From: Nocardioides sp.
GTDB lineage: Bacteria > Actinomycetota > Actinomycetes > Propionibacteriales > Nocardioidaceae
Reading direction: 5' to 3'
Length of the DNA stretch: 64,000 bases
Assembly: GCF_030019515.1 (NCBI RefSeq)
Contig: NZ_JASEEQ010000011.1
Span: 62,001 to 126,000, forward strand
Shown here: piece after piece, positions 34,401 through 42,086 of the stretch
How positions within the stretch are numbered: position 1 is the first letter of the stretch
Layout of the letters: each line of letters opens with the position of its first letter
The notes under the pieces: model-generated
The model's input: the letters and a program-made list of their open reading frames with translations, nothing else
The model's database searches: none
What the model was told of the DNA's origin: nothing
Program-made: the position numbers and the translations under genes

Positions 34401-34672
34401 CCCAACCGGGCGGTGACCCGGTCGCGGAGCTGCTCGGCGGCCTTGCGGGAGAACGTCAGCGCGAGGATCTCGTCGGGCCTCGCCCCGCGCTGCTCGATCC
34501 GGTCGACGATCGCCTCGACCAGCGTCGTGGTCTTGCCGGTGCCGGGGCCGGCGAGCACGAGCAGCGGCCCGCCGGGATGGTCGACGACGCGGCGCTGGTG
34601 CTCGTCGAGCTCGGGGACGGCCGCGGCGACGTCCGTGCGCACGAGGCGGTAGGAGGTCGCGGTGGCCGTCAT
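31445..34672 (-). CDS. adnA: AdnA subunit of the AdnAB helicase-nuclease
   Basis: A 1075-residue protein with an N-terminal UvrD-type helicase (Walker A GPGTGKTTT, 42-50; FVDEYQDT; GDPHQSIYGFRGAE; LLTAHRAKGLEWRLVVV). It ends in a RecB-like nuclease domain with VVVDLKSGRAKPSN, then a cluster cysteine pattern CRDCSFVAICP at the extreme end, which with an upstream Cys probably holds an iron-sulfur cluster. It pairs with AdnB, whose gene overlaps it. The 5' end lies only 46 bases from the divergent DJ-1 family gene, so the promoters overlap. It corresponds to Rv3202c. Confidence 0.9.
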   Translation of the reverse strand: MTATATSYRLVRTDVAAAVPELDEHQRRVVDHPGGPLLVLAGPGTGKTTTLVEAIVDRIEQRGARPDEILALTFSRKAAEQLRDRVTARLGRTMSTTLSSTFHSFAYGLIRRYSPAELYEAPLRLLSAPEQDVVLRELLTDHPESVAWPESLARALGTRGFAREVHAVLSRAREKGLDGVALRVLGEDEGLPEYVAAGLFLDQYLTNLDSQGATDYADLIRRATIEAEAHRDELRARIRAVFVDEYQDTDPGQVALLRALAGDGRDLVVVGDPHQSIYGFRGAEVRGILEFPSEFPRADGAPADVMALRTTRRFGPRLLVASQRVAGRLALPGSIPAEARAAFLAPEAEPIAPQDKGSEGRVLVRTFDTERAEAEHLADLLRRAHLEDGVPWDQMAVLVRSGRTSIPPLRRALGAAGVPVEVASDEVPLVRDPAVLPLLDALRAVVTLDTRPAETDVEHVDHLDAARAEGLLLGPLGGLDAGDLRRLARRLRTREKEQSKAEARTPRTSRDLVRRVVAEPGFLDGLEGPEVVRARALAQLLLDAREELRGGASAEELLWTLWSRTGWPARLRRSVDLGGGAARRAHRDLDSVCALFDVAARAEEQRDHVGVRAFLATLVQQQIPADTLAERGARGAAVRLLTAHRAKGLEWRLVVVAHVQQDGWPDLRRRSTLLQADRIGEHGVVPPVTTRELLMEERRLFYVACTRARQRLVITAVASPDDEGEQPSRFLDELGVSVERVVGRPPRPLSLAGLVAELRRTLADPDTSEPLREAAARRLARLAPEVRIADPSSWWGTRAATRSVEPIRDPDQPVPVSASVLDAVAVCPTQWFLEREAGGVARAHQSANLGELIHALAQRVAAGELEPAVEVLMEHVDAVWDRLDFRTPWSKAREHDRVRAAVGRFLQWHLDNPRELLATEYPFTTVVTLDDGEQVKISGYADRIELDADGSVVVVDLKSGRAKPSNKAVESHVQLGLYQYAVDHDAVAELAPGAHAGGAELVQLGLTDGGETAAVQAQAAQADDGPARDDLRLRLAHAASLMRAETFPAVAGQHCRDCSFVAICPIKSAGSVTAR

Positions 34673-34718
34673 GTGGCCATTCGATCACCCCGCGCCGACA
34701 GCGCACGACAATGGCCCC

Positions 34719-35309
34719 GTGAGTCCCCGGACTGTGGCCATCCTCGCCTTCGACGACATGGAGGTGCTCGACTACGCCGGCCCGTACGAGGTGTTCAACG
34801 TCGCCGGCGAGCTGGGCGAGGGTGCGCCGTTCTCGGTGTTCTCGGTCGGCCTGACCGGCGTGCCGGCCGTCGGGCGGGGCGGGTTCACCGTGGTGCCGAC
34901 GTACTCGCTCCAGGACGCCCCGCCGCCGGACCTGCTGGTGGTGCCGGGCGGCGCCGGCACCCGGCGGCTGCTCGCGGACGACCGGCTGCTGGCGTGGGTC
35001 AAGGAGCGCGCGGCCGAGGTGGAGCTCCTGCTGTCGGTGTGCACCGGCGCACTGGTGCTCGGCGCGGCCGGACTGCTGGAGCGGCGGCCGGCGACCACCC
35101 ACCACGACGCGTACGACGAGCTGGCGGCGATCTCGCCGACCACCACGGTGGTCCGCGGGCAGCGGTTCGTGCGCAGCGCGGAGACGATCCTGACCTCGGC
35201 CGGGGTCTCCGCGGGCGTCGACCTGGCGCTGCACGCCGTGCAGCTGCTGGCCGGGCCGGCCACGCGCGACCTGGTCGTCGCCGAGATGGAGTGGATGTGG
35301 CAGTCGTGA
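34719..35309 (+). CDS. DJ-1/PfpI family protein (isonitrile hydratase-like)
   Basis: A 196-residue protein of the DJ-1/PfpI superfamily. The nucleophile elbow is LSVCTGALVLGAAGLL (about 106-121) with the Cys, and the ATTHHDAYDEL segment supplies a His. The early DYAGPYEVF motif is typical of the InhA/isonitrile-hydratase and AraC-N-terminal-like branch. No DNA-binding domain follows. GTG 34719 is preferred since the longer start overlaps the divergent adnA. Substrate is unknown; hydration of isonitriles is one possibility. Confidence 0.75.
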   Translation: MSPRTVAILAFDDMEVLDYAGPYEVFNVAGELGEGAPFSVFSVGLTGVPAVGRGGFTVVPTYSLQDAPPPDLLVVPGGAGTRRLLADDRLLAWVKERAAEVELLLSVCTGALVLGAAGLLERRPATTHHDAYDELAAISPTTTVVRGQRFVRSAETILTSAGVSAGVDLALHAVQLLAGPATRDLVVAEMEWMWQS

Positions 35310-35318
35310 CGTGCGTCC

Positions 35319-35349
35319 GGGTCCGAGCTCGCGAGGACGGGCCGGACCC
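35319..35349 (+). terminator. Hairpin after the DJ-1 family gene
   Basis: GGGTCCG and CGGACCC pair around a 17-base loop starting 10 bases after the stop codon. The remaining bases to 35479 show no gene. Confidence 0.45.
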
Positions 35350-35479
35350 AGGCGCCACGTCGAGTAGTCGCGCGGGCGAGGAACGGGGGCCGCGACCGGC
35401 GAGGCGAGACCACGACCGATCCCGGGCCTTGGCAGATCTGGCCGTAGGCGGCCCCACCGGCGGTCGATAGCGTCCTCGC

Positions 35480-36640
35480 ATGACAAGCGAAGGCCCCCTC
35501 TCCGACCTCGTCGTCCTCGACCTGACCCGGGCCCTCGCCGGCCCGCACGCCGCGATGATGCTCGGCGACATGGGCGCCCGGGTGATCAAGATCGAGCCGC
35601 CGGCGGGCGACGACACCCGGGGCTGGGGGCCGCCGTTCATCGGGGCCGACGACGAGCGGGAGTCGACGTACTTCCTCTCGGCGAACCGCAACAAGGAGTC
35701 GCTGGTCCTCGACCTGAAGTCCGAGGAGGGCAAGGACCTGCTGGCGCGGCTGGTCGCGCGGGCCGACGTGCTGATGGAGAACTACCGCGTCGGAGTGCTG
35801 GACCGGCTGGGCTTCCCGGTCTCGCGGCTGCACGAGCTGAACCCCGGGCTCGTGGTGCTGAGCATCACCGGCTTCGGGCACGACGGGCCGGAGGCGACGC
35901 GCGCCGGCTACGACCAGATCGCGCAGGGCGAGGGCGGGCTGATGTCGATCACCGGCACCGCGCAGCCGACCAAGGTCGGGGTGCCGATCGCGGACCTGAT
36001 CGCCGGCATGAACGGCGCGTTCGGGGTGCTCGCCGCTCTGCACGAGCGGGCCCGCACGGGCCGCGGCCGGGTGGTGCGGACCTCGCTGCTCGCGGGGATG
36101 ATCGGCGTGCACGCGTTCCAGGGGACCCGGTGGACGGTCGCCGGGGAGGTGCCCGGCCTGGCGGGTGACCACCACCCGTCGATCGCGCCGTACGGCATGT
36201 TCGCGACCGCGACCGCGCCGGTGCAGATCGCGTGCGGCTCGGAGGGCCTGTGGCGCGCCCTGTGCGCGGCGTTCGGCTGGGACGCGGCGGAGCCGTCGTT
36301 CGCCACGAACGCCGAGCGGGTCGCCAACCGGGACGCGCTGATCACCCGGATCGAGGAGCTGTTCGCGGCCGAGCCCGCGGAGCACTGGCTCGCGGCGCTC
36401 GCGGCGGCGGGGGTCCCGTCGGGCAAGGTGCGCTCGATGGACGACGTCTACTCGTGGGAGCAGACCCTGTCGCAGGGGCTGCTGCTCACGGTCGAGCACG
36501 CCACCCAGGGCGAGCTGCGGCTGCCCGGGTCACCGATCCGCTTCGACGACGACCCGTGGTCGGGCGGCCGGTCGGCCCACCTCGCTCCCCCGACCCTGGG
36601 GCAGCACGACGCCTCGATCCGGGAGTGGCTCGACTCGTGA
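35480..36640 (+). CDS. CaiB/BaiF family (class III) CoA-transferase
   Basis: A 386-residue class III CoA-transferase that moves CoA between carboxylic acids. The N-terminal signature VVLDLTRALAGPHAAMMLGD and KIEPPAGDDTRGWGPPF is typical, and the catalytic Asp lies in AGYDQIAQGEGGL (about 153-165). The acceptor acid is unknown. The stop overlaps the next gene by GTGA. The gene lies 2 kb from the ring-opening amidohydrolase on the other strand. A link, such as activation of a malonate-type product, is possible but not shown. Confidence 0.85.
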   Translation: MTSEGPLSDLVVLDLTRALAGPHAAMMLGDMGARVIKIEPPAGDDTRGWGPPFIGADDERESTYFLSANRNKESLVLDLKSEEGKDLLARLVARADVLMENYRVGVLDRLGFPVSRLHELNPGLVVLSITGFGHDGPEATRAGYDQIAQGEGGLMSITGTAQPTKVGVPIADLIAGMNGAFGVLAALHERARTGRGRVVRTSLLAGMIGVHAFQGTRWTVAGEVPGLAGDHHPSIAPYGMFATATAPVQIACGSEGLWRALCAAFGWDAAEPSFATNAERVANRDALITRIEELFAAEPAEHWLAALAAAGVPSGKVRSMDDVYSWEQTLSQGLLLTVEHATQGELRLPGSPIRFDDDPWSGGRSAHLAPPTLGQHDASIREWLDS

Positions 36641-37281
36641 CCCACGACTGGCACGCCTGGCACGAGGAGTACGCCGACCCCGCCTCCGACCTGTCGCGGC
36701 GCCTGTCGGTCGTACGGGACCGACTGGGCGCCCTGCTCGGCGCCGCGCCCGGCCGGGTCCGGCTGGTCAGCATGTGCTCGGGTGACGGCCGCGACACCCT
36801 GCCGGTGCTCGCGTCGACGGGTGGGGACGTCGACGCAGTGCTGGTCGAGCTCGACCCGGACCTTGCGGACGCGGCGAGGGCGACAGCACGCGACCTGGCC
36901 CTCGACCGGGTCGAGGTCCGGACCGCCGACGCCGGCACGACGTCGGCGTACGCGGGAGCCGTGCCTGCGGACGTGCTGATGACCTGCGGGGTGTTCGGCA
37001 ACGTCACCGACGCCGACGTCGCCACCACCGTGGCGCAGCTGCCGGCACTGCTGGCGACGGGGGCGCATGTCATCTGGACGCGCGGCTGCCGGGTGCCGCA
37101 GGACCCCACCGACTTCGACGGCGACCCGAGCGAGCTGGTCCGTCGGCTCTTCGCCGAGGCGGGGTTCGAGGAGGTCGACTTCGTGCGACCCGACGACGCC
37201 GGGTTCCGGGTCGGCGTGCACCGCTGGCCGGGCGCGGGCACGCCGTACCAGCCCGGCGTGCGCCTGTTCAGCTTCGTGTGA
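36637..37281 (+). CDS. SAM-dependent methyltransferase-like protein
   Basis: A 214-residue protein beginning with GTG in a 4-base overlap with the CoA-transferase gene. The Rossmann core shows the SAM-binding loop VSMCSGDGRDTLPVL (about 44-58), an acidic end of strand 2 in AVLVELDPDLADAAR, and VLMTCGVFGNVTDADV. It fits class I methyltransferases of the small-molecule type. The substrate is unknown. The region near the C-terminus (GVHRWPGAGTPYQPG) looks like a substrate lid. It is followed by convergent terminator structures. Confidence 0.75.
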   Translation: MTHDWHAWHEEYADPASDLSRRLSVVRDRLGALLGAAPGRVRLVSMCSGDGRDTLPVLASTGGDVDAVLVELDPDLADAARATARDLALDRVEVRTADAGTTSAYAGAVPADVLMTCGVFGNVTDADVATTVAQLPALLATGAHVIWTRGCRVPQDPTDFDGDPSELVRRLFAEAGFEEVDFVRPDDAGFRVGVHRWPGAGTPYQPGVRLFSFV

Positions 37282-37394
37282 CAGCTCCGGGAGCTCCGGT
37301 CCGAACGGTGGGCAGTTCGGGCGACGGGGACGCAGCCGCGACTCCCGGCCGCAGACGTCCCGGCGAACTGCCCCGGGCACGGTCCGCGGGCACG

Positions 37395-37447
37395 GCCTCG
37401 ATCCACCGACTTCCGCCTGCTGCGCGCCCCCATCGGTGGATCGAGGC
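37395..37447. terminator. Strong hairpin between convergent genes
   Basis: GCCTCGATCCACCGA and TCGGTGGATCGAGGC form a perfect 15-base stem with a 23-base loop. It is the first of three strong inverted repeats in the 300-base gap between the methyltransferase and the ring-opening amidohydrolase genes. The gap contains no gene. Confidence 0.55.
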
Positions 37448-37507
37448 TGAGCCGGATCCGGTTCGGTCCCACCACGGTCAGGCCGGGTGCTTCTGCGCCA
37501 GTTCTTG

Positions 37508-37563
37508 CGCTTGTCGGCCGTTGCAACGGCCGACAAGCGGAAGAGTCCCCGGTGAACCGGGGA
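37508..37563. repeat. Perfect 32-base palindrome and adjacent hairpin
   Basis: Bases 37508-37539 read the same on both strands with no loop (half-site CGCTTGTCGGCCGTTG). Next to it, TCCCCGG and CCGGGGA (37546-37563) form a hairpin with a TGAA loop, 18 bases after the stop of the minus-strand amidohydrolase gene. They may act as terminators; the palindrome could also be a protein site or extrude a cruciform. Confidence 0.6.
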
Positions 37564-37581
37564 ATAATGCGGCGCCTCGAC

Positions 37582-38697
37582 CTACCCCAGGTCGACGATC
37601 GCGGCGACCGGGCCGCCGCCGTCGGGGCCCTGGTGGGCCGCGGAGACCGAGACGAACACGGCGGGGTCGCCGGTGACCGCCGCGGTGACGCCGCCGACGC
37701 AGGACTTGATCTGCCGGTGCCAGTGCACGTCGGAGTCGTCGAGCATCGCGTTGCGGCGGCCGCGGACCAGGCCGTCCTGGGATGCCTCGCACTTGAGGAA
37801 CACGTTGACCAGCCGGCCGTCGAGGTCGGCGGTGCGCGGCCGCTCGGGCAGCTCGAGGCCGGCGTTCTCGATGGCCTCCCAGATGCCGTCCTGGTCCAGC
37901 GCGTCCTTCATGACCGAGTGACCGATCCGGTAGCGACCACCGACCCCGGGCGCGTTGCCGACCACGACCACCTGCGCCTGGTCGAGCTCGACGCCCGAGG
38001 AGCACGAGGCCACCGAGGAGAACAGGGAGCGGTCGTGCATGACGTCCTCGTCGCGCGGCATCTCGATCTCGCCCAGGGCGACCGCGATGCCCAGCGCCGT
38101 GCAGCCGTTGGAGAGGTCCATCGACTCGTGGGTGTGCTCGGTCCACACGGTCTTCCCGCGAGACTTGGCGTCGCGGATCGTGTGGATCGTCAGCAGCGGC
38201 GTCTTGGTCTGGACGTAGTGGACGTCGGCCGGGTCGGTGATGCCGGCGCGCTCCATGGCGACCTTCACCGCGGCGGCGACCTTGGTGATCATCGGGGTGC
38301 GTCCGATGTCCTCGGGGGCGAGCCGCTCGCTCATCGCGAAGCCGACGGTCAGCCGCGGCTCGTCGGAGGGCGCCAGGTCGCCGGTCAGGTCCTCGGGCGG
38401 GACCGTCGCGAAGATCGTCGCGTGCGGGCTGATCACGCCGTCGGTGCCGCCGGACCACACGATCGGGACCTGCTTGACCTGCTCGGCCGGGGCGCCCTTC
38501 TCGACGAGCACCTCGCGGAAGGCCCGGTCGGCGATGATCCGGGTGTAGTCGTTCACCCCGCCGTTGCCCTCGGTCTTGCCGATGATCGCGATCACCCGCT
38601 CGGCCTTCATCACGCCGTCGTCGATGAGCTTCGCGAGCTCGCTGGCATCGGCGACGGAGTGGATCGGGACCTTGCGTACCTCGATGGCGTCGGGCAT
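37582..38697 (-). CDS. Ring-opening amidohydrolase (cyanuric acid hydrolase/barbiturase family)
   Basis: A 371-residue member of the AtzD/TrzD-barbiturase family, which hydrolyses cyanuric acid or barbiturate and has three similar domains each giving a Lys-Ser pair. The three lysines are in IIGKTEGNG (K41), VQTKTPLL (K165) and VFLKCEAS (K302). The serine elements are IVWSGGTDG (S82), SCSSGVEL (S233/S234) and [19 protein letters not shown] (near 350-352). All elements are present, so an active ring-opening enzyme is expected. Which ring it opens cannot be told from these motifs. It follows the carbamate kinase gene after 106 bases on the same strand, suggesting a common transcript. Confidence 0.9.
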   Translation of the reverse strand: MPDAIEVRKVPIHSVADASELAKLIDDGVMKAERVIAIIGKTEGNGGVNDYTRIIADRAFREVLVEKGAPAEQVKQVPIVWSGGTDGVISPHATIFATVPPEDLTGDLAPSDEPRLTVGFAMSERLAPEDIGRTPMITKVAAAVKVAMERAGITDPADVHYVQTKTPLLTIHTIRDAKSRGKTVWTEHTHESMDLSNGCTALGIAVALGEIEMPRDEDVMHDRSLFSSVASCSSGVELDQAQVVVVGNAPGVGGRYRIGHSVMKDALDQDGIWEAIENAGLELPERPRTADLDGRLVNVFLKCEASQDGLVRGRRNAMLDDSDVHWHRQIKSCVGGVTAAVTGDPAVFVSVSAAHQGPDGGGPVAAIVDLG

Positions 38698-38803
38698 GGG
38701 TGGTGTCCTCCTGGTTGCGGGCGGGTTGGGCTAGAACGCTGTGGAACAGGACGGGCGAGAGCGAGCGGTCGTCGCGCAGCCGCGCGGATCGTTCATCAGC
38801 GTC

Positions 38804-39739
38804 CTAGTCCGGCACGACGACGGTTCCCGCGTCGCCGGTGATGGCCGGGGCGATGTGGCTCAGGTCGGTGATCACGGCCCGGGAGCCGCCGGCCTCCACG
38901 AAGCGGCAGGCGGCGTCGACCTTTGGGCCCATCGAGCCGCTGGCGAAGTGCCCCTCGGCGGCGAAGGCCCGCAGCTCGGACACGGTCACGGTGCCGAGCG
39001 GCTCGGCATCGGGCGCGCCGTACCGCAGCACAGCATGGGACACGTCGGTGCCGATCACCAGGACGTCCGCGTCCACGGTGCGGGCGAGCAGGGCCGCACC
39101 CAGGTCCTTGTCGATCACGGCCTCGACGCCGCGCAGCGTGCCGTCGGGATCGCGCACGGTGGGGATGCCGCCGCCGCCGTTGGCGACCACGACGAACCCG
39201 GCCTCGACCAGCGCCTGCACCGCCGGCGCGTCGAGGATCTCGATCGGCTCGGGCGAGGCGACCACGCGGCGCCAGCCCTTCTCCCCGCGGTCCTCCCAGG
39301 TCTCGCCGTGCTCGATGAGCACCGCGGCCTCGTCGGCGGGGAGGAACCGGCCGATCGGCTTGGTCGGCCGGGTGAAGCCGGCGTCGTCGGCGTCGACGAG
39401 CGCGCGGGTCACCAGCGTCGCGGTACGTCGTTCGACGCCGCGCGAGGCGAGCGCGGCCTCCAGCGCGTTCATGAGGACGAACCCGAGGGTCGCCTGGGTC
39501 TGCGCGCCGCACCAGTCCAGCGGCACCGGTGGTACGACGGTCGCGGCGACCTCGTTCTTGACCAGCAGGTTGCCGACCTGGGGCCCGTTGCCGTGGGTGA
39601 TGACCACCTCGACGTCGGCCCCGAGCAGGTCGGCGACCGCGGCCATGGCGACCCCCGCGGCCGCGATCTGGTCCTCGGGCCGGGCTCGACCGTCGGCGTT
39701 CGTCATCGCGTTGCCACCGAGTGCGAGCAGGACCCTCAT
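38804..39739 (-). CDS. arcC: Carbamate kinase
   Basis: A 311-residue carbamate kinase that makes ATP from carbamoyl phosphate and ADP, yielding carbamate (then ammonia and CO2). Signatures: MRVLLALGGNAM at the start, VVITHGNGPQVGNLL, VVANGGGGIPTVRD and IDKDLGAALLARTVDADVLVIGTD. ATG 39739 matches the family start; the longer frame upstream is non-coding. No arginine deiminase or ornithine carbamoyltransferase gene lies nearby, so another source of carbamoyl phosphate is implied. The FdrA-type carbamoyltransferase genes at 60-63.5 kb are the best candidates. Two palindromic sites lie upstream. Confidence 0.92.
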   Translation of the reverse strand: MRVLLALGGNAMTNADGRARPEDQIAAAGVAMAAVADLLGADVEVVITHGNGPQVGNLLVKNEVAATVVPPVPLDWCGAQTQATLGFVLMNALEAALASRGVERRTATLVTRALVDADDAGFTRPTKPIGRFLPADEAAVLIEHGETWEDRGEKGWRRVVASPEPIEILDAPAVQALVEAGFVVVANGGGGIPTVRDPDGTLRGVEAVIDKDLGAALLARTVDADVLVIGTDVSHAVLRYGAPDAEPLGTVTVSELRAFAAEGHFASGSMGPKVDAACRFVEAGGSRAVITDLSHIAPAITGDAGTVVVPD

Positions 39740-39805
39740 GGCGTCGAACCTAGTGACCCGGTGGGCGCCGGGCACCGTGGCCGGCGACGAGGAGCGGCCC
39801 CGATC

Positions 39806-39824
39806 GCTGGCAACTGTTGCCAGC
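39806..39824. promoter_or_regulatory. Perfect palindrome upstream of carbamate kinase
   Basis: GCTGGCAACTGTTGCCAGC is a perfect 19-base palindrome with one central base, 66 bases upstream of the carbamate kinase ATG. It is a plausible operator for the kinase-amidohydrolase unit. Confidence 0.45.
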
Positions 39825-39882
39825 CGTCCAGCGCGCGTCGGCCGGCCCATGGGCCACCCCCCGGCGGCCGGAAGGCCACGCG

Positions 39883-39937
39883 GTTGGTGACCAAACCACC
39901 AGGATCTCGCCGCAGAACATGTCGTTGGTGACCAAAC
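39883..39937. promoter_or_regulatory. Two identical palindromic sites TTGGTGACCAA
   Basis: GTTGGTGACCAAAC occurs at 39883-39896 and again at 39924-39937, 41 bases apart, close to four helical turns. Each contains the palindrome TTGGTGACCAA. They lie between the SDR gene end and the carbamate kinase gene. A partial copy, TTGGTGACCGG, lies at 58396-58406 just before the permease gene, hinting at shared control of the catabolic genes. Confidence 0.5.
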
Positions 39938-39970
39938 GGCGACGGTCACGTCGCCCGGCCGGGGGCCGGC

Positions 39971-40729
39971 TCAGCGCCCGCCGGCCACCCGCAGCGTCGT
40001 GCCCGTGACGTACGACGCCTCCTCGCTCATCAGCCAGGCGATCGCGTCGGCGACCTCGCCCGGCTCGCCCGCCCGCCCGAGCGGCGCCAGCGGCCCGACC
40101 CGGTCGACCCTCCCGGGCTCGCCGGCGTCGGCGTGGATCGTGGTCCGCACGATGCCGGGCGCCACTCCGACGACGCGGATCCCCTCGCCCGCGACCTCCT
40201 GGGCCAGCCCGACCGTCAGCGCGTCGACCCCGGCCTTCGCCGCGGCGTACTGGACGTACTCCCCCGGCGCGCCGAGCGTCGCCGCCCCGGAGCTGACGTT
40301 GACGAGCACGCCTCCGGCGCCGCCGTACGACGTCCCCAGCACGCGCACCGTGGCGCGTGCGACGAGGAGCGCGGCGGTGAGGTTGAGGTCGACGGTCGCC
40401 CGCACGACGTCGACCGGGGTCTGCGCCAGCGGCCCGAGGTGCAGGGTGGCGCCGGCGTTGTTGACCACGCCGGTCAGCCGGCCGTGCTCGGCGGCCCGGG
40501 CGAACAGCTCCTCGACGCCGTCCGGCTCGGTGAGGTCGGCGCGCACCAGGAGGCACCGCGCCCCCGCGTCCTCGGCCGCGAGCCGGGCCTCCTCGGCCGA
40601 CCGGACGTCGTGGGCGTAGCCGAGCACGAGGTCGTGGCCGTCGCGGGCCAGCCGGAGCGCGGTGGCGGCGCCGATGCCGCGGGTGCCGCCCGTGACGAGC
40701 GTGACGGGTCGGGCCGGCGCGCCGCTCAC
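39971..40729 (-). CDS. Short-chain dehydrogenase/reductase
   Basis: A 252-residue classical SDR with the cofactor loop TGGTRGIG (about 13-20), VNNAGA (about 88-93), the catalytic Ser in VNVSSGAA, and the YxxxK pair in EYVQYAAAKAGVDAL. The end of strand 2 does not show a clear NAD-type Asp and may favour NADP. The substrate is unknown; sequence resembles FabG-like 3-oxoacyl reductases. Its ATG overlaps the stop of the upstream cupin gene by 4 bases. Confidence 0.85.
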   Translation of the reverse strand: MSGAPARPVTLVTGGTRGIGAATALRLARDGHDLVLGYAHDVRSAEEARLAAEDAGARCLLVRADLTEPDGVEELFARAAEHGRLTGVVNNAGATLHLGPLAQTPVDVVRATVDLNLTAALLVARATVRVLGTSYGGAGGVLVNVSSGAATLGAPGEYVQYAAAKAGVDALTVGLAQEVAGEGIRVVGVAPGIVRTTIHADAGEPGRVDRVGPLAPLGRAGEPGEVADAIAWLMSEEASYVTGTTLRVAGGR

Positions 40730-41127
40730 GCCAGCTCGAAGTCGTCGAAGTCGAAGCCCGGGGAGACCAGGCAGCTGACGAGGGCGTCCTCATCGGCCGG
40801 GACGGTGCGCTGCCAGGTGCCGGCCGGCACCAGCGCCTGCGGCCGCTCGGGGTCCACGACCGCGGTCGACTCCAGCACCGGCGCCGGGCCGACGCCGCCG
40901 AGCTCGAGGGCGACGCCGCCCCGGTGCGCGAGCCACAGCTCGTCGGACGCGACCCGGTGCCAGGCGGAGGACTCCCCCGCCGGCAGCAGGAAGTAGATCA
41001 GCGTCGCCGTCGGTCGCACCCGGCCGTCCGGGAGCGTCACGGTCTCCGGGGCGGACCAGGTCTGGCGGTACCAGCCGCCCTCGGGGTGCGGCTGGAGGTC
41101 GAGCGTCTCGGCGAGCGGAGGGCGCAT
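40726..41127 (-). CDS. DUF985 cupin-fold protein
   Basis: A protein of about 133 residues in the DUF985 cupin family. Family parts are PHPEGGWYRQTW (near the start), TLIYFLLPAGESSAWHRVASDELW with the cupin His, and LVSCLVSPGFDFDDFE at the end. The function is not established; it is cytosolic and could bind a sugar or small ligand. ATG 41127 is chosen, with 41136 and 41157 as alternatives. It overlaps the SDR gene, forming a two-gene unit. Confidence 0.75.
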   Translation of the reverse strand: MRPPLAETLDLQPHPEGGWYRQTWSAPETVTLPDGRVRPTATLIYFLLPAGESSAWHRVASDELWLAHRGGVALELGGVGPAPVLESTAVVDPERPQALVPAGTWQRTVPADEDALVSCLVSPGFDFDDFELA

Positions 41128-41331
41128 GTGGCCCATCCTGCCCCGCGTCGCCGCCACGTCGGCAGCGGGCGTCCGTGGCGCCGTCCCGGCGCAGTCGGTC
41201 AGTCAGCCGCCGGTCCAGTCCGTCCCGGCACAGTTCCCCACGCGCGCCGAACCCTGCTCGGACCGGGCCGGCGGCCACTACGCTTCGCCCGAGATGTCGA
41301 CCCGGCTCGGGACCGTAGAGGAAGTAGTCCG

Positions 41332-42027
41332 ATGCAATCCGAAGTCATGTACAGCCCCGCCTACGCGACCGCCAAGCTCACCCTCGCCGCCGGCGAGGCC
41401 GTCCGCGCCGAGTCCGGCGCGATGCTCGCGATGTCCCCCGGCGTCGCGATGGAGACCTCCACCCAGGGCGGCGTGCTGAAGGGCCTCAAGCGCTCGGTCC
41501 TGGGCGGCGAGTCGTTCTTCATGAACACCTTCACGGCGCAGGCGGACGGCGCCGAGCTGTACGTCGCGCCCGCCCTGCCCGGCGACGTGGTCGCCTGGCC
41601 GCTCAACGGCGTGCTGTACGTGCAGTCCGGGTCGTTCCTCGCGGCGTCCGCGAACATCCAGGTCGACACCAAGTGGGGCGGCGGCAAGACCTTCTTCTCC
41701 AGCGAGGGCCTGTTCATGCTGCGGATCGAGGGCCAGGGCGAGCTGGTGCTCTCCAGCTACGGCGCGATCCACGCGATCGACCTGCAGCCCGGCCAGACCT
41801 ACACGGTCGACACGGGTCACATGGTCGCCTGGACCGACGGCGTCCAGTACAACGTGCGCAAGGTCGGCAACTGGAAGTCGACGTTCTTCTCCGGCGAGGG
41901 GCTGGTCTGCGACCTCACCGGTCCCGGCCGGATCTACCTCCAGACCCGCAGCCAGGACGCGTTCCTCGGCTGGCTGGTGCCGAAGCTGCCCACCCAGAAG
42001 AGCGGCGGGGACAGCCTGTTCTCCTGA
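41332..42027 (+). CDS. AIM24 family protein
   Basis: A 231-residue beta-rich protein of the AIM24 (TIGR00266-like) family. It contains ESGAMLAMSPGVAMET, LGGESFFMNTFTAQ, SGSFLAASANIQVDTK, the LSSYGAIHAIDLQPG segment and a C-terminal TGPGRIYLQTRS. Members are beta-sandwich proteins of unknown function, named after a yeast mitochondrial protein. ATG 41332 is preceded by AGAGGAAG. It stands alone, convergent with the NmrA-like gene. Confidence 0.85.
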   Translation: MQSEVMYSPAYATAKLTLAAGEAVRAESGAMLAMSPGVAMETSTQGGVLKGLKRSVLGGESFFMNTFTAQADGAELYVAPALPGDVVAWPLNGVLYVQSGSFLAASANIQVDTKWGGGKTFFSSEGLFMLRIEGQGELVLSSYGAIHAIDLQPGQTYTVDTGHMVAWTDGVQYNVRKVGNWKSTFFSGEGLVCDLTGPGRIYLQTRSQDAFLGWLVPKLPTQKSGGDSLFS

Positions 42028-42036
42028 CGGCAGGAC

Positions 42037-42086
42037 GGGTCGGGTGCCCGAGCACGCGCCATGGCGCGTCCTCAGCCACCCGACCC
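42037..42086. terminator. Bidirectional terminator between AIM24 and NmrA genes
   Basis: GGGTCGGGTG and CACCCGACCC pair, enclosing an inner ACGCGCCATGGCGCGT palindrome. It begins 10 bases after the AIM24 stop and reaches into the last codons of the convergent gene. Confidence 0.6.

Noticed and set aside
27384..35470. Very long plus-strand open frames opposite adnB and adnA (over 1300 codons each)
   Set aside because: They are antisense shadows of GC-rich genes: composition is dominated by Arg, Gly, Val and Glu, no domain is visible, and the minus-strand frames carry intact helicase and nuclease motifs.
35350..35479. Similarity of this gap to 23705-23757 (GACCACGA and CCGATCCCG words)
   Set aside because: Only short words match and their order differs, so a shared repeat family could not be supported by eye.
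31449..35486. Upstream extension of the adnB frame to more than 2400 codons
   Set aside because: The extra part overlaps adnA in another frame and has no homology-like motifs; the GTG at 31448 with a 4-base overlap is the natural start.
35480..36640. CaiB-type CoA-transferase as a malonate-activating step of the proposed pathway
   Set aside because: It is on the opposite strand, paired with a methyltransferase gene, and nothing in its sequence indicates the acid used.
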